DNA from: an uncultured Ralstonia sp.
GTDB lineage: Bacteria > Pseudomonadota > Gammaproteobacteria > Burkholderiales > Burkholderiaceae
Direction of reading: 5' to 3'
DNA length: 64,000 bases
Assembly: GCA_913056305.1 (NCBI GenBank)
Contig: CAJXMR010000001.1
Location: 89,713-153,712, forward strand
Shown: positions 18,205-26,733 of the stretch, piece by piece
Position numbering within the stretch: position 1 is the first letter of the stretch
How the letters are laid out: each line of letters begins with the position of its first letter
Position numbers and translations under genes: made by a program
The notes under the pieces: model-generated
What the model saw: only the letters and a program-made list of their open reading frames with translations
Databases searched by the model: none
Told to the model about the DNA's origin: nothing

Positions 18205-18218
18205 GGAAAACGATTTCC
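18205..18218. promoter_or_regulatory. LacI-family operator O1 (uronate operon)
   Basis: GGAAAACGATTTCC, a palindrome with one mismatch. It covers the probable start of transcription of the minus-strand operon, just downstream of the -10 box, where a bound repressor would block initiation. Confidence 0.7.
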
Positions 18219-18220
18219 GG

Positions 18221-18249
18221 ACTATAGGGACCGACCCAAAGCAAGTCAA
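18221..18249 (-). promoter_or_regulatory. Sigma-70 promoter of the uronate operon
   Basis: On the minus strand TTGACT (18249-18244), a 17-base spacer and TATAGT (18226-18221). Both boxes are one base from consensus and the spacing is optimal. Two LacI-type half or full sites flank it. Confidence 0.7.
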
Positions 18250-18258
18250 TCGTTTTCC
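18245..18258. promoter_or_regulatory. LacI-family operator O2, imperfect
   Basis: GTCAATCGTTTTCC; its right half CGTTTTCC is identical to the other sites, the left half is degenerate. It overlaps the -35 box and lies 40 bases (about four helical turns) from O1, centre to centre. Confidence 0.55.
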
Positions 18259-18512
18259 TAAATTGCTACATACGTGAAAACCCGAAGTTGCTCCGCAGCA
18301 TGCCGAGCAAAGCGGCGCACGTCGCACGCCAACAAACGCATTGAACGCGTCACACCACGATGCCTCCCTGAAAAAACCACAGAACATGGCGCCACAAAGC
18401 CAACGACAGCCCGACGACCACCTTTCCTTTCACTGAAAAATACTGGCGCACCGCTTTACAACCACCCGGCCTCACACCTCGGTTTACGGCCCCAGGAAAA
18501 TTGTTTAGGATT

Positions 18513-18526
18513 GGAAAACGTTACCC
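18513..18526. promoter_or_regulatory. LacI-family operator before gudD
   Basis: GGAAAACGTTACCC matches the ideal GGAAAACGTTTTCC at 11 of 14 positions, with an intact left half. It is 52 bases upstream of the gudD ATG. Confidence 0.65.
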
Positions 18527-18578
18527 AATACACGCTGCAGCGGTCAAGCCGCCCTCGCCAGCAACAGGAAACCCACCC

Positions 18579-19841
18579 ATGAAGATCACCGCTGTCCGCG
18601 TCACCCCCATTGCCATCAGCGACCCGCCGCTGCTCAACGCCAGCGGCGTGCATGAGCCGTTTGCGCTGCGCTCCATCATCGAGGTGGAGGCCGACAACGG
18701 GCTGGTCGGCCTGGGCGAGACCTATGGTGACAAGCCGGTGCTCGATGGCCTGCTGCGCGTGAAGGATGCGCTCGTCGGCCTGAGCCCGTTCGACCTGAAT
18801 GGCCTGTGGCAACGCGTGGCGGCGGCGGGGGCACCGGCAGCGAAGGGCATCGAGCTGGACGTCGCGCCCGGATCGGCGACAAACAAGGGCGAACGCAAAG
18901 TGTTCGGCGGCTTCGAGGTCGCGTTCGTGGATCTGCAGGCGCGCTCGCTCGGCATTCCCGTGCATGCGCTGTTGGGTGGCGCGGTGCGCCGCCAAGTGCC
19001 GTTCTCCGCCTACCTGTTCTTCAAGTTCGCCAGCGATGTCGATCCGTCGTACAAGCCCGACCCGTGGGGCCCGGCGCTGGAGGCTGACCAGCTCGTCGCG
19101 CAGGCCCGCCAGATGATCGACCAGTACGGCTTCGGCAGCATCAAGCTTAAGGCTGGGGCGCTTGCGCCCGAGCACGAGGTCGAATGCCTGAAGGCGCTCA
19201 AGCGGGCCTTCCCCAACCACCCGCTGCGCATCGACCCGAACGCCAACTGGTCGCTCGACACCGCCATCCGCATGGCCGAGCACCTGCAGGGCGACCTGGA
19301 GTATTACGAAGACCCGACCCCGGGCCTGGAAGGCATGGCCGCCCTGCACCAGGCCACCGGCCTGCCGCTGGCCACCAACATGGTCGTGACCGACATGGAG
19401 GAGTTCCGCCGCAACGTGTCGCTGAACGGCGTGCAGATCGTGCTGTCCGACCACCACTACTGGGGCGGCCTGCGTGCCACGCAGCAACTGGCGACGATGT
19501 GCGAGACCTTCGGGCTCGGGCTGTCGATGCATTCCAACTCGCACCTGGGCATCAGCCTGATGGCGATGTCGCATCTGGCCGCCGCCGTGCCCAATCTGAC
19601 CTACGCTTGTGACACGCACTACCCGTGGCAGGACGACGAGGTGCTCAAGGGCGGCAAGATCGCCATCACCGGCGGTTGCGTGACGGTAACGGACGCGCCG
19701 GGCCTGGGCATCGAGATCGACCAGGACGCGCTGGCCGCCCTGCACGCGCAATACCTGCACTGCGGCATCACCAACCGCGACGATGTCTCGCAGATGCGCA
19801 AGTTCCGCCCCGACTGGACGCGCAAGAAACCGCGCTACTGA
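18579..19841 (+). CDS. gudD: Glucarate dehydratase
   Basis: 420 residues of the enolase superfamily. The KxK motif SIKLKAG near residue 190 gives the base, metal ligands are in RIDPNANW and YYEDPT, and the opposite-face His is in SMHSNSHLGISLMAMSHLAA. HHYWGGLRATQQLA is characteristic of glucarate dehydratases. The enzyme dehydrates D-glucarate to 5-keto-4-deoxy-D-glucarate, feeding the aldolase encoded at 10.9-11.7 kb. ATG 18579 has CAGGAAAC upstream and fits the family start. First gene of the rightward uronate unit; an operator precedes it. Confidence 0.9.
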   Translation: MKITAVRVTPIAISDPPLLNASGVHEPFALRSIIEVEADNGLVGLGETYGDKPVLDGLLRVKDALVGLSPFDLNGLWQRVAAAGAPAAKGIELDVAPGSATNKGERKVFGGFEVAFVDLQARSLGIPVHALLGGAVRRQVPFSAYLFFKFASDVDPSYKPDPWGPALEADQLVAQARQMIDQYGFGSIKLKAGALAPEHEVECLKALKRAFPNHPLRIDPNANWSLDTAIRMAEHLQGDLEYYEDPTPGLEGMAALHQATGLPLATNMVVTDMEEFRRNVSLNGVQIVLSDHHYWGGLRATQQLATMCETFGLGLSMHSNSHLGISLMAMSHLAAAVPNLTYACDTHYPWQDDEVLKGGKIAITGGCVTVTDAPGLGIEIDQDALAALHAQYLHCGITNRDDVSQMRKFRPDWTRKKPRY

Positions 19842-19890
19842 CCCGAACCGTCAGACCAACCGAACCCACCGAACCACCAGGAAAAACATC

Positions 19891-20769
19891 ATGGCAACCA
19901 TCGGCTTCATCGGCCTGGGCATCATGGGCGCCCACATGGCCCGCAACCTGCTCAAGGGCGAGCACACCCTCGTCGTGAGCGGCAAGCACTCCGTGCCCGA
20001 CGACCTGCGTGCGCGTGCCACTGTCGTCGCCAACTCGGCGGCCGTCGCGCAGGCGGCGGACATCATCATCGCCATGGTGCCGGACACGCCGGACGTGGCC
20101 AACGTGCTGTTCGGCGAAGACGGCGTCGCCCAGGGCCTGAGCGCAGGCAAGCTGTTTATCGACATGAGCTCGATCTCGCCCATCGAGACACAGGCGTTTG
20201 CCAAGCGCGTCGAAGCCTTGGGGGCCGATTACCTCGATGCGCCGGTCTCGGGCGGCGAAGTCGGCGCGCGCGATGCGACGCTCACCATCATGGTGGGCGG
20301 CAAGGAGGCGGCGTTCGAGCGCGCCAGGCCACTTTTCGCGCTGATGGGCAAGAACATCACGCGCGTGGGCGACTGCGGCGCCGGCCAGACCTGCAAGGTG
20401 GCCAACCAGATCATCGTGGCGCTGACCATCGAGGCGGTGGGCGAGGCGCTGCTGTTCGCCTCGAAGGCCGGCGCCGACCCGGCTCGCGTGCGCGAGGCGC
20501 TGATGGGCGGCTTTGCCGCGTCACGCATCCTTGAGGTGCATGGCGAGCGCATGATCAAGCGCACCTTCGACCCGGGCTTTCGCATCGAGCTGCACCAGAA
20601 AGACCTGAACCTGGCGCTGGACGGTGCGCGCAAGCTCGGCATCGCCCTGCCCAACACGGCCAGCGCGCAGCAGCTCTTCAGCGTATGCGCGGCCAATGGC
20701 GGCAAGGCATGGGACCACTCGGCCATGGTGCGCGCGCTGGAGCTGATGGCGGACCACACCATCGCCTGA
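19891..20769 (+). CDS. garR: 2-hydroxy-3-oxopropionate (tartronate semialdehyde) reductase
   Basis: 292 residues of the beta-hydroxyacid dehydrogenase family. GFIGLGIMGAHMARNL binds NAD(P), DAPVSGGEVGARD is the substrate loop, and the catalytic Lys is in GQTCKVANQI. It reduces tartronate semialdehyde, the aldolase product, to D-glycerate, completing the pathway. It follows gudD after 49 bases with an AGGA ribosome site. 3-hydroxyisobutyrate dehydrogenase is the main alternative, but context favours this assignment. Confidence 0.88.
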   Translation: MATIGFIGLGIMGAHMARNLLKGEHTLVVSGKHSVPDDLRARATVVANSAAVAQAADIIIAMVPDTPDVANVLFGEDGVAQGLSAGKLFIDMSSISPIETQAFAKRVEALGADYLDAPVSGGEVGARDATLTIMVGGKEAAFERARPLFALMGKNITRVGDCGAGQTCKVANQIIVALTIEAVGEALLFASKAGADPARVREALMGGFAASRILEVHGERMIKRTFDPGFRIELHQKDLNLALDGARKLGIALPNTASAQQLFSVCAANGGKAWDHSAMVRALELMADHTIA

Positions 20770-20828
20770 GCCAGCGGGCCGCCTGGGCGTCACGTGCTGA
20801 AGCGGGCGCGGTATGGCACCGTGCCCGT

Positions 20829-20851
20829 GGAAAACGTTCTCCACCTATAAT
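20829..20851 (+). promoter_or_regulatory. LacI operator overlapping the regulator's own promoter
   Basis: GGAAAACGTTCTCC (20829-20842), then a perfect TATAAT at 20846-20851. No good -35 box is present, and the operator fills the spacer, which suggests autorepression of the regulator gene beginning at 20880. Confidence 0.65.
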
Positions 20852-20879
20852 TCGGCACTTTCTTGCACGTGCCGCACCG

Positions 20880-21914
20880 ATGAAAAAGAACGCTCCGACC
20901 ATCCGAGACGTTGCCGCCGCTGCCGAGGTGTCTGTGGCCACCGTGTCGAAGTACATGAACGGCACGCAGCGCTTTTCCGCGCCGGTCGAAGCCAAGCTCA
21001 AGGCCGCCATCGAGCAGCTCGGCTACCGCTCCAACCCGCTCGCGCGCTCGATGATCACGGGCAAGACGCGCACCATCGGCCTGGCCATCCTCGACATCCG
21101 CAATCCGCACTTCACCAACATCGTGAAAGGCGCCAACCGCATCGCCCTGCAGAACGACTACACGCTGCTGCTGGTCGACACGGAAGAGAGCCAGGAGCGC
21201 GAGCGGCAGCTGATCGAAGCGCTGGCGCAGCGCGTGGACGGCATGATCGTCAGCTCGCGCATGCCGGAAGAGGCCATCCAGTGGATGGTCGAGCTGAACA
21301 AGCCCGTGGTGCTGTTCGGGCGTACGCGCGAGCTGCCCATCCCCAGCGTCGGCACGGACAGCCACCTGGCGGCGTACATGCTGGCGCGGCACCTGCTAAA
21401 TGAAGGTCATCGCCATGTGGCGTACCTGGGCTTCGGACAATCGCGCTGGAATGCGGAGCGCATCCGCGGGGTGACGGAGTGCTTCCAGGAAGCGGGCCTT
21501 GGCGTCGACATCTACGATGCGCACGCGCCCTCGGCGCAGGCCGGCGAGCACGCCTGCTCGGCCATCCTGCTTGGCCCCAAGCGCCCGCAGGCAGTGATCT
21601 GCTACAACGACCTGATCGCGCTCGGCTTCATGAAGGAAGCGCGCGCGCTCGGTTTCACGCTGCCGGACGACGTATCGGTGGTGGGCTTCGACAACGTGCC
21701 CTATGGGGAGTACGCCTCGCCCGCGCTCACCACCATGGACCTGCAGAGCGAACGCATGGGCGAGGTCGCCATGCAGAAGCTGCTTGACCTGCTGGCCGGC
21801 CACGACGGCGACGGCGAGTATTCCCTTCTTGAGCCCCGCCTGATCGTACGTGAATCGACCCAGCGCCGCGAAGCGGGTGCGCAAGCCGCACCCAAGCCGC
21901 GGCGCAAGGCCTAG
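20880..21914 (+). CDS. LacI-family transcriptional regulator of uronate/aldarate genes
   Basis: 344 residues. Residues 5-55 are a LacI helix-turn-helix (TIRDVAAAAEVSVATVSKYM) with hinge helix LARSMITGKT, followed by a periplasmic-binding-protein-like effector domain (TIGLAILDIRNPHF, VVLFGR, SVVGFDNVPYGEYASPALTT). The three GGAAAACG palindromes in the gene cluster are the type of site this family binds, so it probably represses the two divergent units and itself. The inducer is likely a uronate or aldarate intermediate. Its stop is 2 bases from the end of the opposing MFS gene. Confidence 0.88.
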   Translation: MKKNAPTIRDVAAAAEVSVATVSKYMNGTQRFSAPVEAKLKAAIEQLGYRSNPLARSMITGKTRTIGLAILDIRNPHFTNIVKGANRIALQNDYTLLLVDTEESQERERQLIEALAQRVDGMIVSSRMPEEAIQWMVELNKPVVLFGRTRELPIPSVGTDSHLAAYMLARHLLNEGHRHVAYLGFGQSRWNAERIRGVTECFQEAGLGVDIYDAHAPSAQAGEHACSAILLGPKRPQAVICYNDLIALGFMKEARALGFTLPDDVSVVGFDNVPYGEYASPALTTMDLQSERMGEVAMQKLLDLLAGHDGDGEYSLLEPRLIVRESTQRREAGAQAAPKPRRKA

Positions 21915-21916
21915 CG

Positions 21917-23308
21917 TTACAGCTCCAGCTGCTCCAGCACCTTCTCCTTGGTCTCGATGCCGAGGAAGTGGATGGTGGCGGCCGCCAGGCACGGCACCAG
22001 CGCCAGCAGGAAGAACGCGGTGCTCACATTACCGGTGCCGATGGTGCCGCCGATGAGCGAGGGCGCGAAGATGGCCGCGATCTTCAGCCACGCGCCACCC
22101 AGCCCGCAGCCCATGGCGCGGATGTTGGTCGGGTACAGCTCCGGCGTATAGACATAGGCCGTGATGAACCCGCATGCCATCAACCCCAGCGCCAGCGAGC
22201 ACAGCGTCGCCACCACGTAGATCGACGCATCGTGCAGCACACCGGCCAGCGCCAGCGACACGCCGCACAGCACGAACGACACCACCATCACCGGCTTGCG
22301 GCCCACCTTGTCGACCACCAGCGCGCAGATCAGCGAGCCGATCACGCCCAGCACCGAGGCAAACGCCGCCAGGTTCAGCGCCAGTTGCAGCGGCGCGTGA
22401 TAGACCGTCTTGTACAGCGTCGGCAGCCACGTCGACAGGCCGTACTGGATGAAACCGCAGGTGGCCCACAACATGGCCACGGCCAGCGTGCGGCGCAGGT
22501 AGACCTTGCCGAACAGATCCGCCATGCCGCGCTTCGGGTGGCGATGCGACATGCGATCGAAGGCCTCGGTATCGCCCAGCGGCGGCAGCGCGCCCTTCGC
22601 ACGCCGCTCGAAGCGGGCCTGTGCGGCATCCGCCTCGGCCAGGCGGCCGTTGCTCGCCAGCCAGCGCGGCGACTCAGGCACGGCACTGCGCAGCACGAAG
22701 AACAGCACCAGCGGCACGCCCCCGACGAAGTACATCACCTCCCAGCCGAAGCGCGGCACCAGCCATGCGCCGAGCGCGTTGGAGGCGAGCAGCCCGATCG
22801 GGAACACCACCTCGTAGAACAGCACGAAGCGCCCGCGGCCATGGGCGCGCGTCACCTCGTTGATATACGTGGCCGCCACCGGCAGCTCACCGCCCAGGCC
22901 GATGCCCTGCACGATGCGCAGCGCCGCAAACACGGCAAAGCTCGGCGCCAGGCCGCACAGCATGCTCATCAGGCCGATGATGCCGGCGCTCCAGCCGATG
23001 GTGCGCACGCGGCCAAAGCGCTCGGCCAGATACGGAAACAGCAGCGCCCCGACCAATTGCCCCACCGAAGGCGCCGCGATCACGAACGCAATCTGCGCCG
23101 GCGTCAACGCCCACTTGGCGATCAGCAGCGGCAGCGTGGTGGCGATGACGATCACGTCAAAGCCGTCGAAGAACGTCGCCAGCCCGATCAACAGGCGTGC
23201 GCGGACGTGCATGGCGTTGGCCGGCAACCGCTCGATACGGGCGACGATGTTGCCCAGGCTGATGCCGGCGAGGGGCACATCCTTGTCAATCAATACACCT
23301 GGCTTCAT
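21917..23308 (-). CDS. MFS transporter, aromatic acid/sugar-porter type
   Basis: 463 residues, 12 membrane helices, with FFDGFDVIVIATTLPLL in helix 1 (the D-G-F-D signature of aromatic-acid:H+ symporters), loop motif LAERFGRVRTIG, and PESPRWLASNGR before the central loop. Strong GGAAGGAG precedes the ATG at 23308. Distal gene of the Rieske cluster, 73 bases after the porin gene, and probably the inner-membrane importer of its substrate. Confidence 0.85.
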   Translation of the reverse strand: MKPGVLIDKDVPLAGISLGNIVARIERLPANAMHVRARLLIGLATFFDGFDVIVIATTLPLLIAKWALTPAQIAFVIAAPSVGQLVGALLFPYLAERFGRVRTIGWSAGIIGLMSMLCGLAPSFAVFAALRIVQGIGLGGELPVAATYINEVTRAHGRGRFVLFYEVVFPIGLLASNALGAWLVPRFGWEVMYFVGGVPLVLFFVLRSAVPESPRWLASNGRLAEADAAQARFERRAKGALPPLGDTEAFDRMSHRHPKRGMADLFGKVYLRRTLAVAMLWATCGFIQYGLSTWLPTLYKTVYHAPLQLALNLAAFASVLGVIGSLICALVVDKVGRKPVMVVSFVLCGVSLALAGVLHDASIYVVATLCSLALGLMACGFITAYVYTPELYPTNIRAMGCGLGGAWLKIAAIFAPSLIGGTIGTGNVSTAFFLLALVPCLAAATIHFLGIETKEKVLEQLEL

Positions 23309-23381
23309 ACCAAGCTCCTTCCAGGGGGATCTTGCCGCGCCGCCGGACGTCTGCCCAGCGGCGCCGCGTTGGGTCAGAACA

Positions 23382-24485
23382 TCAGAACGAGTGGTGCACT
23401 CCGGCGCTGATCACCGCCTGGCTGCGCTTGGCCGACACGCCAACCCCGTTGATGGCCGCCAGCTGTGCATCGCCGGACGCACGCTGGACCGTGCCCTGCA
23501 GGTAGACCTGCGTGCGCTTGGAGAAGCCATACACGTTACCGATGCTGAACTGGTTCCAGCGCGCGCCTTCGTACTTGCTGAAGGTATAGCCCACGTTGAG
23601 CGTGTTGGCGCCGCTGTAGTGCCAGGCCGTGCCGAGGTCCACGTTCTGCATGCGGGTGTTGGCGCCGCCCAGCGTGATGCGGGTCTGCGTGTACAGCGCG
23701 TTGATCTGCAACGGCAGACCGGTGAACTGGTACAGCGTGCCCGCGCCGAACGACTTGACCGTGTTCATCGCCGTCATCACGCCCGGCACCAGCGTCGTGC
23801 CCAGCGTGTTGGTGATGCCCAGACGGCCAGCCACATCCAGCGGACGATTGTTCGAATCCGTATAGGCCGCTGCTGCACGGAAACCGCCATTGCTGTAATA
23901 CGCACCCAGGCTGTAGCTGCGGTTGGTGGACGGCGAGCCCGGCACGCCGCCAAAGCCGACCATGCCGCCCAGCTGCAGCCCGCCGAACACCGGCGACACA
24001 TAGCGCACGGCGTTGTCGATCTGGAACTGGTTGGCCAGGTTGTCGAAGTTGCCCGGGTGGAACAGGTAGAAGTTCGTCAGCTGGAAGCCGTTGCTCAGGC
24101 GCCCGAGGTAATCGAACATGAAGTCCGCCTGGTGGCCGAGCTGCACATTGCCAAGACGCTCGTTGGTCAGGCCGACCCACGCGGCGCGGTTGAACAGCTT
24201 GCCGGCCACCACGCTGTTGCCAGTGTTGCCCAGGAAGCCGGATTCAAGCTGGAAGATGGCTTGCGTGCCACCGCCCAGGTCCTCCGTGCCGCGCAAGCCG
24301 AAGCGGTCCGGCTGCATCGTGCCAGGGTCCACGCGGAACGCCGAGCCGCTGCCTGCGGCGCTTTTCAGGCTGTTGATGTAGGCCACGCCCTGATCGATGC
24401 TGCCGTACAGCGTCACGCCGTTGCTCTGCGCGGCGGCCGTGCCAGCCAAGCCCATCGCCGCGACGGCGATCCAAGTTGTCTTCAT
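23382..24485 (-). CDS. Gram-negative trimeric porin
   Basis: 367 residues: signal peptide ending GTAAAQ near residue 19, SNGVTLYGSIDQGVAYI opening, loop 3 around ESGFLGNTGNSVVAGKLFNR, and C-terminal VISAGVHHSF. Outer-membrane entry channel for the substrate of the Rieske cluster. Its own promoter region holds a perfect 18-bp palindrome, so expression may be set separately from the upstream reductase gene. Confidence 0.88.
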   Translation of the reverse strand: MKTTWIAVAAMGLAGTAAAQSNGVTLYGSIDQGVAYINSLKSAAGSGSAFRVDPGTMQPDRFGLRGTEDLGGGTQAIFQLESGFLGNTGNSVVAGKLFNRAAWVGLTNERLGNVQLGHQADFMFDYLGRLSNGFQLTNFYLFHPGNFDNLANQFQIDNAVRYVSPVFGGLQLGGMVGFGGVPGSPSTNRSYSLGAYYSNGGFRAAAAYTDSNNRPLDVAGRLGITNTLGTTLVPGVMTAMNTVKSFGAGTLYQFTGLPLQINALYTQTRITLGGANTRMQNVDLGTAWHYSGANTLNVGYTFSKYEGARWNQFSIGNVYGFSKRTQVYLQGTVQRASGDAQLAAINGVGVSAKRSQAVISAGVHHSF

Positions 24486-24559
24486 TTGGTGTTTCCTCCA
24501 CTGGCCGGGGTGTCAGGCCCCGCCGGTTGTCGCCGCCTTGCGAGGCGGGCTGTTGTTTT

Positions 24560-24577
24560 CGTTTCGTATACGAAACG
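24560..24577. promoter_or_regulatory. Perfect 18-bp palindrome before the porin gene
   Basis: CGTTTCGTATACGAAACG is fully self-complementary and lies 75 bases upstream of the porin start codon. A length and symmetry typical of IclR- or GntR-type operators. Related half-sites occur at the head of the Rieske operon (36190-36218). Confidence 0.65.
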
Positions 24578-24634
24578 GTGTTTAGCAAAAGAACTACGGG
24601 TAAAAAAAGAGCGCGCGGCTGGTCAGGCCGGCGC

Positions 24635-25591
24635 TTAAAGATCGATCACCAGGCGCTTCCCTTTGCAGCCCGACACGCAGACCATCATGGTCTGGTTCGA
24701 GGCACGCTCGCTCTTGGAGAGCACGCTGTCGCGGTGTTCGGGTTCACCTTCCAGCACGCGCGTCTCGCACGAGCCGCACACGCCTTCCTTGCAGCTGTAT
24801 TCCACCTCCACGCCCACTTCCAGCAGCGCGTCGAGTAGCGACTTGCCGGCCGGCACGCACAGCTCCGAGCCGGTGCGCGCGAGCTTGACCGTGTACTCGC
24901 CCTCCTGCACCGACTCGACGGCCGCATCGGCGGCAAAGCGTTCGATGTGGACGTTGCTGTAGCCAAGCACCTCGCACGCGGCCTCGAAGGCGCGCAGCAT
25001 CGGGCCGGGGCCGCAGCAGTAGAAATGCGTGTCGGCCGGGTGGCCTGCGAGCAGCGTCTTCAGGTCGGGTGGGCCGCCGGCTTCTGCATCGAAATGGAAG
25101 CGCACCGCATCGCCATGTGCGGCCAGTTCATCGGCGAAGGCCGCTTCGGCAGGCGAGCGCGCGCAGTACAGCATCGAGAACGTCTTGCCCTGCTCGGCCA
25201 GCCGGCGCGCCATGCAGACCATGGGCGTCACGCCAATGCCGCCGGCCACCAGCACCGTGCGCGGCGCGGCCTCATCCAGTTCGAAGTTGTTGCGCGGGCC
25301 GCCGATCTTGAGCGTCGAGCCCACGCGCAGTTGCTCGTGCACGTAGCGCGAGCCACCGCGGCTGTTGCGGTCGAGCAGCACGCCGACCACGTAACGGTCA
25401 CGTACTTCCGGCGCACCGCACAGCGAGTAGCTGCGCACCAGGCCGTTGCCGAGATGCAGGTCGATATGCGCGCCCGGGGCGTACGCGGGCAGCGTGTTGC
25501 CTTCCACATCGCGCAGCTCCACGCACACGATGCCCTGGGCTTCGAAGCGCATGGCGTGCACGCGCAGGGTGAGGGGGGGATTGGTACTCAT
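24635..25591 (-). CDS. Oxygenase reductase, FNR-type with C-terminal [2Fe-2S] ferredoxin domain
   Basis: 318 residues in the vanillate-demethylase/phthalate-dioxygenase reductase order. Flavin domain with RSYSLCGAPEVRDRYVVGV, NAD domain with GGIGVTPMVCMA and CCGPGPML, then a plant-type ferredoxin domain with Cys in a C-x4-C-x2-C-x29-C pattern (CKEGVCGSC ... MVC), all four present. It passes electrons from NADH to the Rieske oxygenase encoded at 34.7-35.8 kb. ATG 25591 chosen; the start is followed by MSTNPPLTLRV. Separated from the dioxygenase gene by a large hairpin. Confidence 0.88.
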   Translation of the reverse strand: MSTNPPLTLRVHAMRFEAQGIVCVELRDVEGNTLPAYAPGAHIDLHLGNGLVRSYSLCGAPEVRDRYVVGVLLDRNSRGGSRYVHEQLRVGSTLKIGGPRNNFELDEAAPRTVLVAGGIGVTPMVCMARRLAEQGKTFSMLYCARSPAEAAFADELAAHGDAVRFHFDAEAGGPPDLKTLLAGHPADTHFYCCGPGPMLRAFEAACEVLGYSNVHIERFAADAAVESVQEGEYTVKLARTGSELCVPAGKSLLDALLEVGVEVEYSCKEGVCGSCETRVLEGEPEHRDSVLSKSERASNQTMMVCVSGCKGKRLVIDL

Positions 25592-25624
25592 GGCACGTCT
25601 CTCAACTTCGGTTATTCCCACTGC

Positions 25625-25737
25625 AAAGCGACGTCAAAACGAAGCGAAGCGGTTCTGGCGGTTCGACGGCGGCGCAGACAGTACAGGCAGTACGGCAAGC
25701 CGCCGTCGGGCCGCCAGAATCGTTTTGACGGCGCTTT
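25625..25737. repeat. Large interrupted hairpin between VOC dioxygenase and reductase genes
   Basis: Four paired blocks nest: AAAGCG (25625-25630) with CGCTTT (25732-25737), CGTCAAAACGA (25632-25642) with 25720-25730, TTCTGGCGG (25653-25661) with 25711-25719, and GACGGCGGC (25665-25673) with 25699-25707. That is 35 base pairs with one 10-base bulge, small mismatches and a 25-base loop with a CAGTAC repeat. The right arm overlaps the stop codon of the dioxygenase gene. No T-run follows on either side, so it looks like an mRNA processing/stability element or a palindromic mobile repeat rather than a terminator. Confidence 0.7.
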
Positions 25738-26698
25738 ATCGCTTTTCGGTGAGGAACTTGCCCTCAGCCTTGCCGGCATCCTTCTGGCGGCGCGTGTTGC
25801 CGTCGATGCCGCCTTCGATGGCCCACTCTGCAAACACCGTGGGGCCGGGCTCGAAGTCGCGCGGCTGCCACTCGGCATCGAGCTGGTCCTCGTCGGCGTA
25901 GTACTCGATCAGGCCACCGGCGGGGTTCTTGAAGTACCAGAAGTACGCCGACGAGATCGGGTGACGACCCGGGCCCAGTTGCGTATCCCAGCCGCAACGC
26001 GACACATTCATGCCACCGCCGAACACCTCGTGGATGTCGCGCACCGTGAAGGCGACGTGGTTGAGCCCGCTCTTGGCCTGCGGCAGTTGCAGCAGAAACA
26101 GGTCGTGGTGGCCGCCTTCCGGCTCGCAGCGCAGGAACGCGCCGCGGCCCGGGTAGTGGTCCGACGGCACGAAGCCGAGCTTGTCGATGTAGAAGCGCTC
26201 GGTGGCCACCACGTCCTTGACGAAGAACACCACGTGGCCGACTTCGATGGGCGTGGCGCGCTCGTAGATAGGGCTGGGCTGGTTGCGGCGCGGCTTGTCG
26301 GTCCACGTGTTCATCGTGGCGCATTGCACGTCGATATCGCGCTTGCGGGTGAGCTGCACGCGCACGGCCAGGCCGTTCGGGTCGGTGCAGCCGACGCGGC
26401 CATCGGCGTTGATGTAGCCGGGCTGGTCGGCCAGCTTGTCGGCCAGGCGATCCAGCACGGCTTGCGAATCCGCGCCCCAGATCACCTCGCGCAGCGTCGG
26501 GCCGGCTTCCATGGCGGGTGGCAGCGTTGCATCGTCGCTGCGCTTGACGCGCACGCGGCAGCCGTTGAGCGTTTCGAACAGCAGGCCGCCGGCGTCTTCC
26601 GATTGCAGCGCGAGGCCCCAATCGAGGAAAAACTGCTTGCAGGCGGCAAGGTCGTCGGCACCGTAGACGATCTCGTCGATGCCTCGAATCGTGTTCAT
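25736..26698 (-). CDS. Type I extradiol dioxygenase (VOC/glyoxalase fold)
   Basis: 320 residues with two vicinal-oxygen-chelate modules. The N-terminal module (IDEIVYGADDLAACKQFFLD) is structural; the C-terminal one has the Fe ligands His in EVGHVVFFVKD, His in LNHVAFTVRD and Glu in GLIEYYADED. These enzymes open catechol rings next to the hydroxyls. With the Rieske oxygenase and two SDRs it provides ring activation and cleavage. ATG 26698 has GGAG 8 bases upstream; an in-frame ATG 6 bases earlier sits too close to it. Confidence 0.83.
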   Translation of the reverse strand: MNTIRGIDEIVYGADDLAACKQFFLDWGLALQSEDAGGLLFETLNGCRVRVKRSDDATLPPAMEAGPTLREVIWGADSQAVLDRLADKLADQPGYINADGRVGCTDPNGLAVRVQLTRKRDIDVQCATMNTWTDKPRRNQPSPIYERATPIEVGHVVFFVKDVVATERFYIDKLGFVPSDHYPGRGAFLRCEPEGGHHDLFLLQLPQAKSGLNHVAFTVRDIHEVFGGGMNVSRCGWDTQLGPGRHPISSAYFWYFKNPAGGLIEYYADEDQLDAEWQPRDFEPGPTVFAEWAIEGGIDGNTRRQKDAGKAEGKFLTEKR

Positions 26699-26733
26699 CT
26701 TCATCTCCTGTGGTCCGGGCGTGTGCTTGTGCT

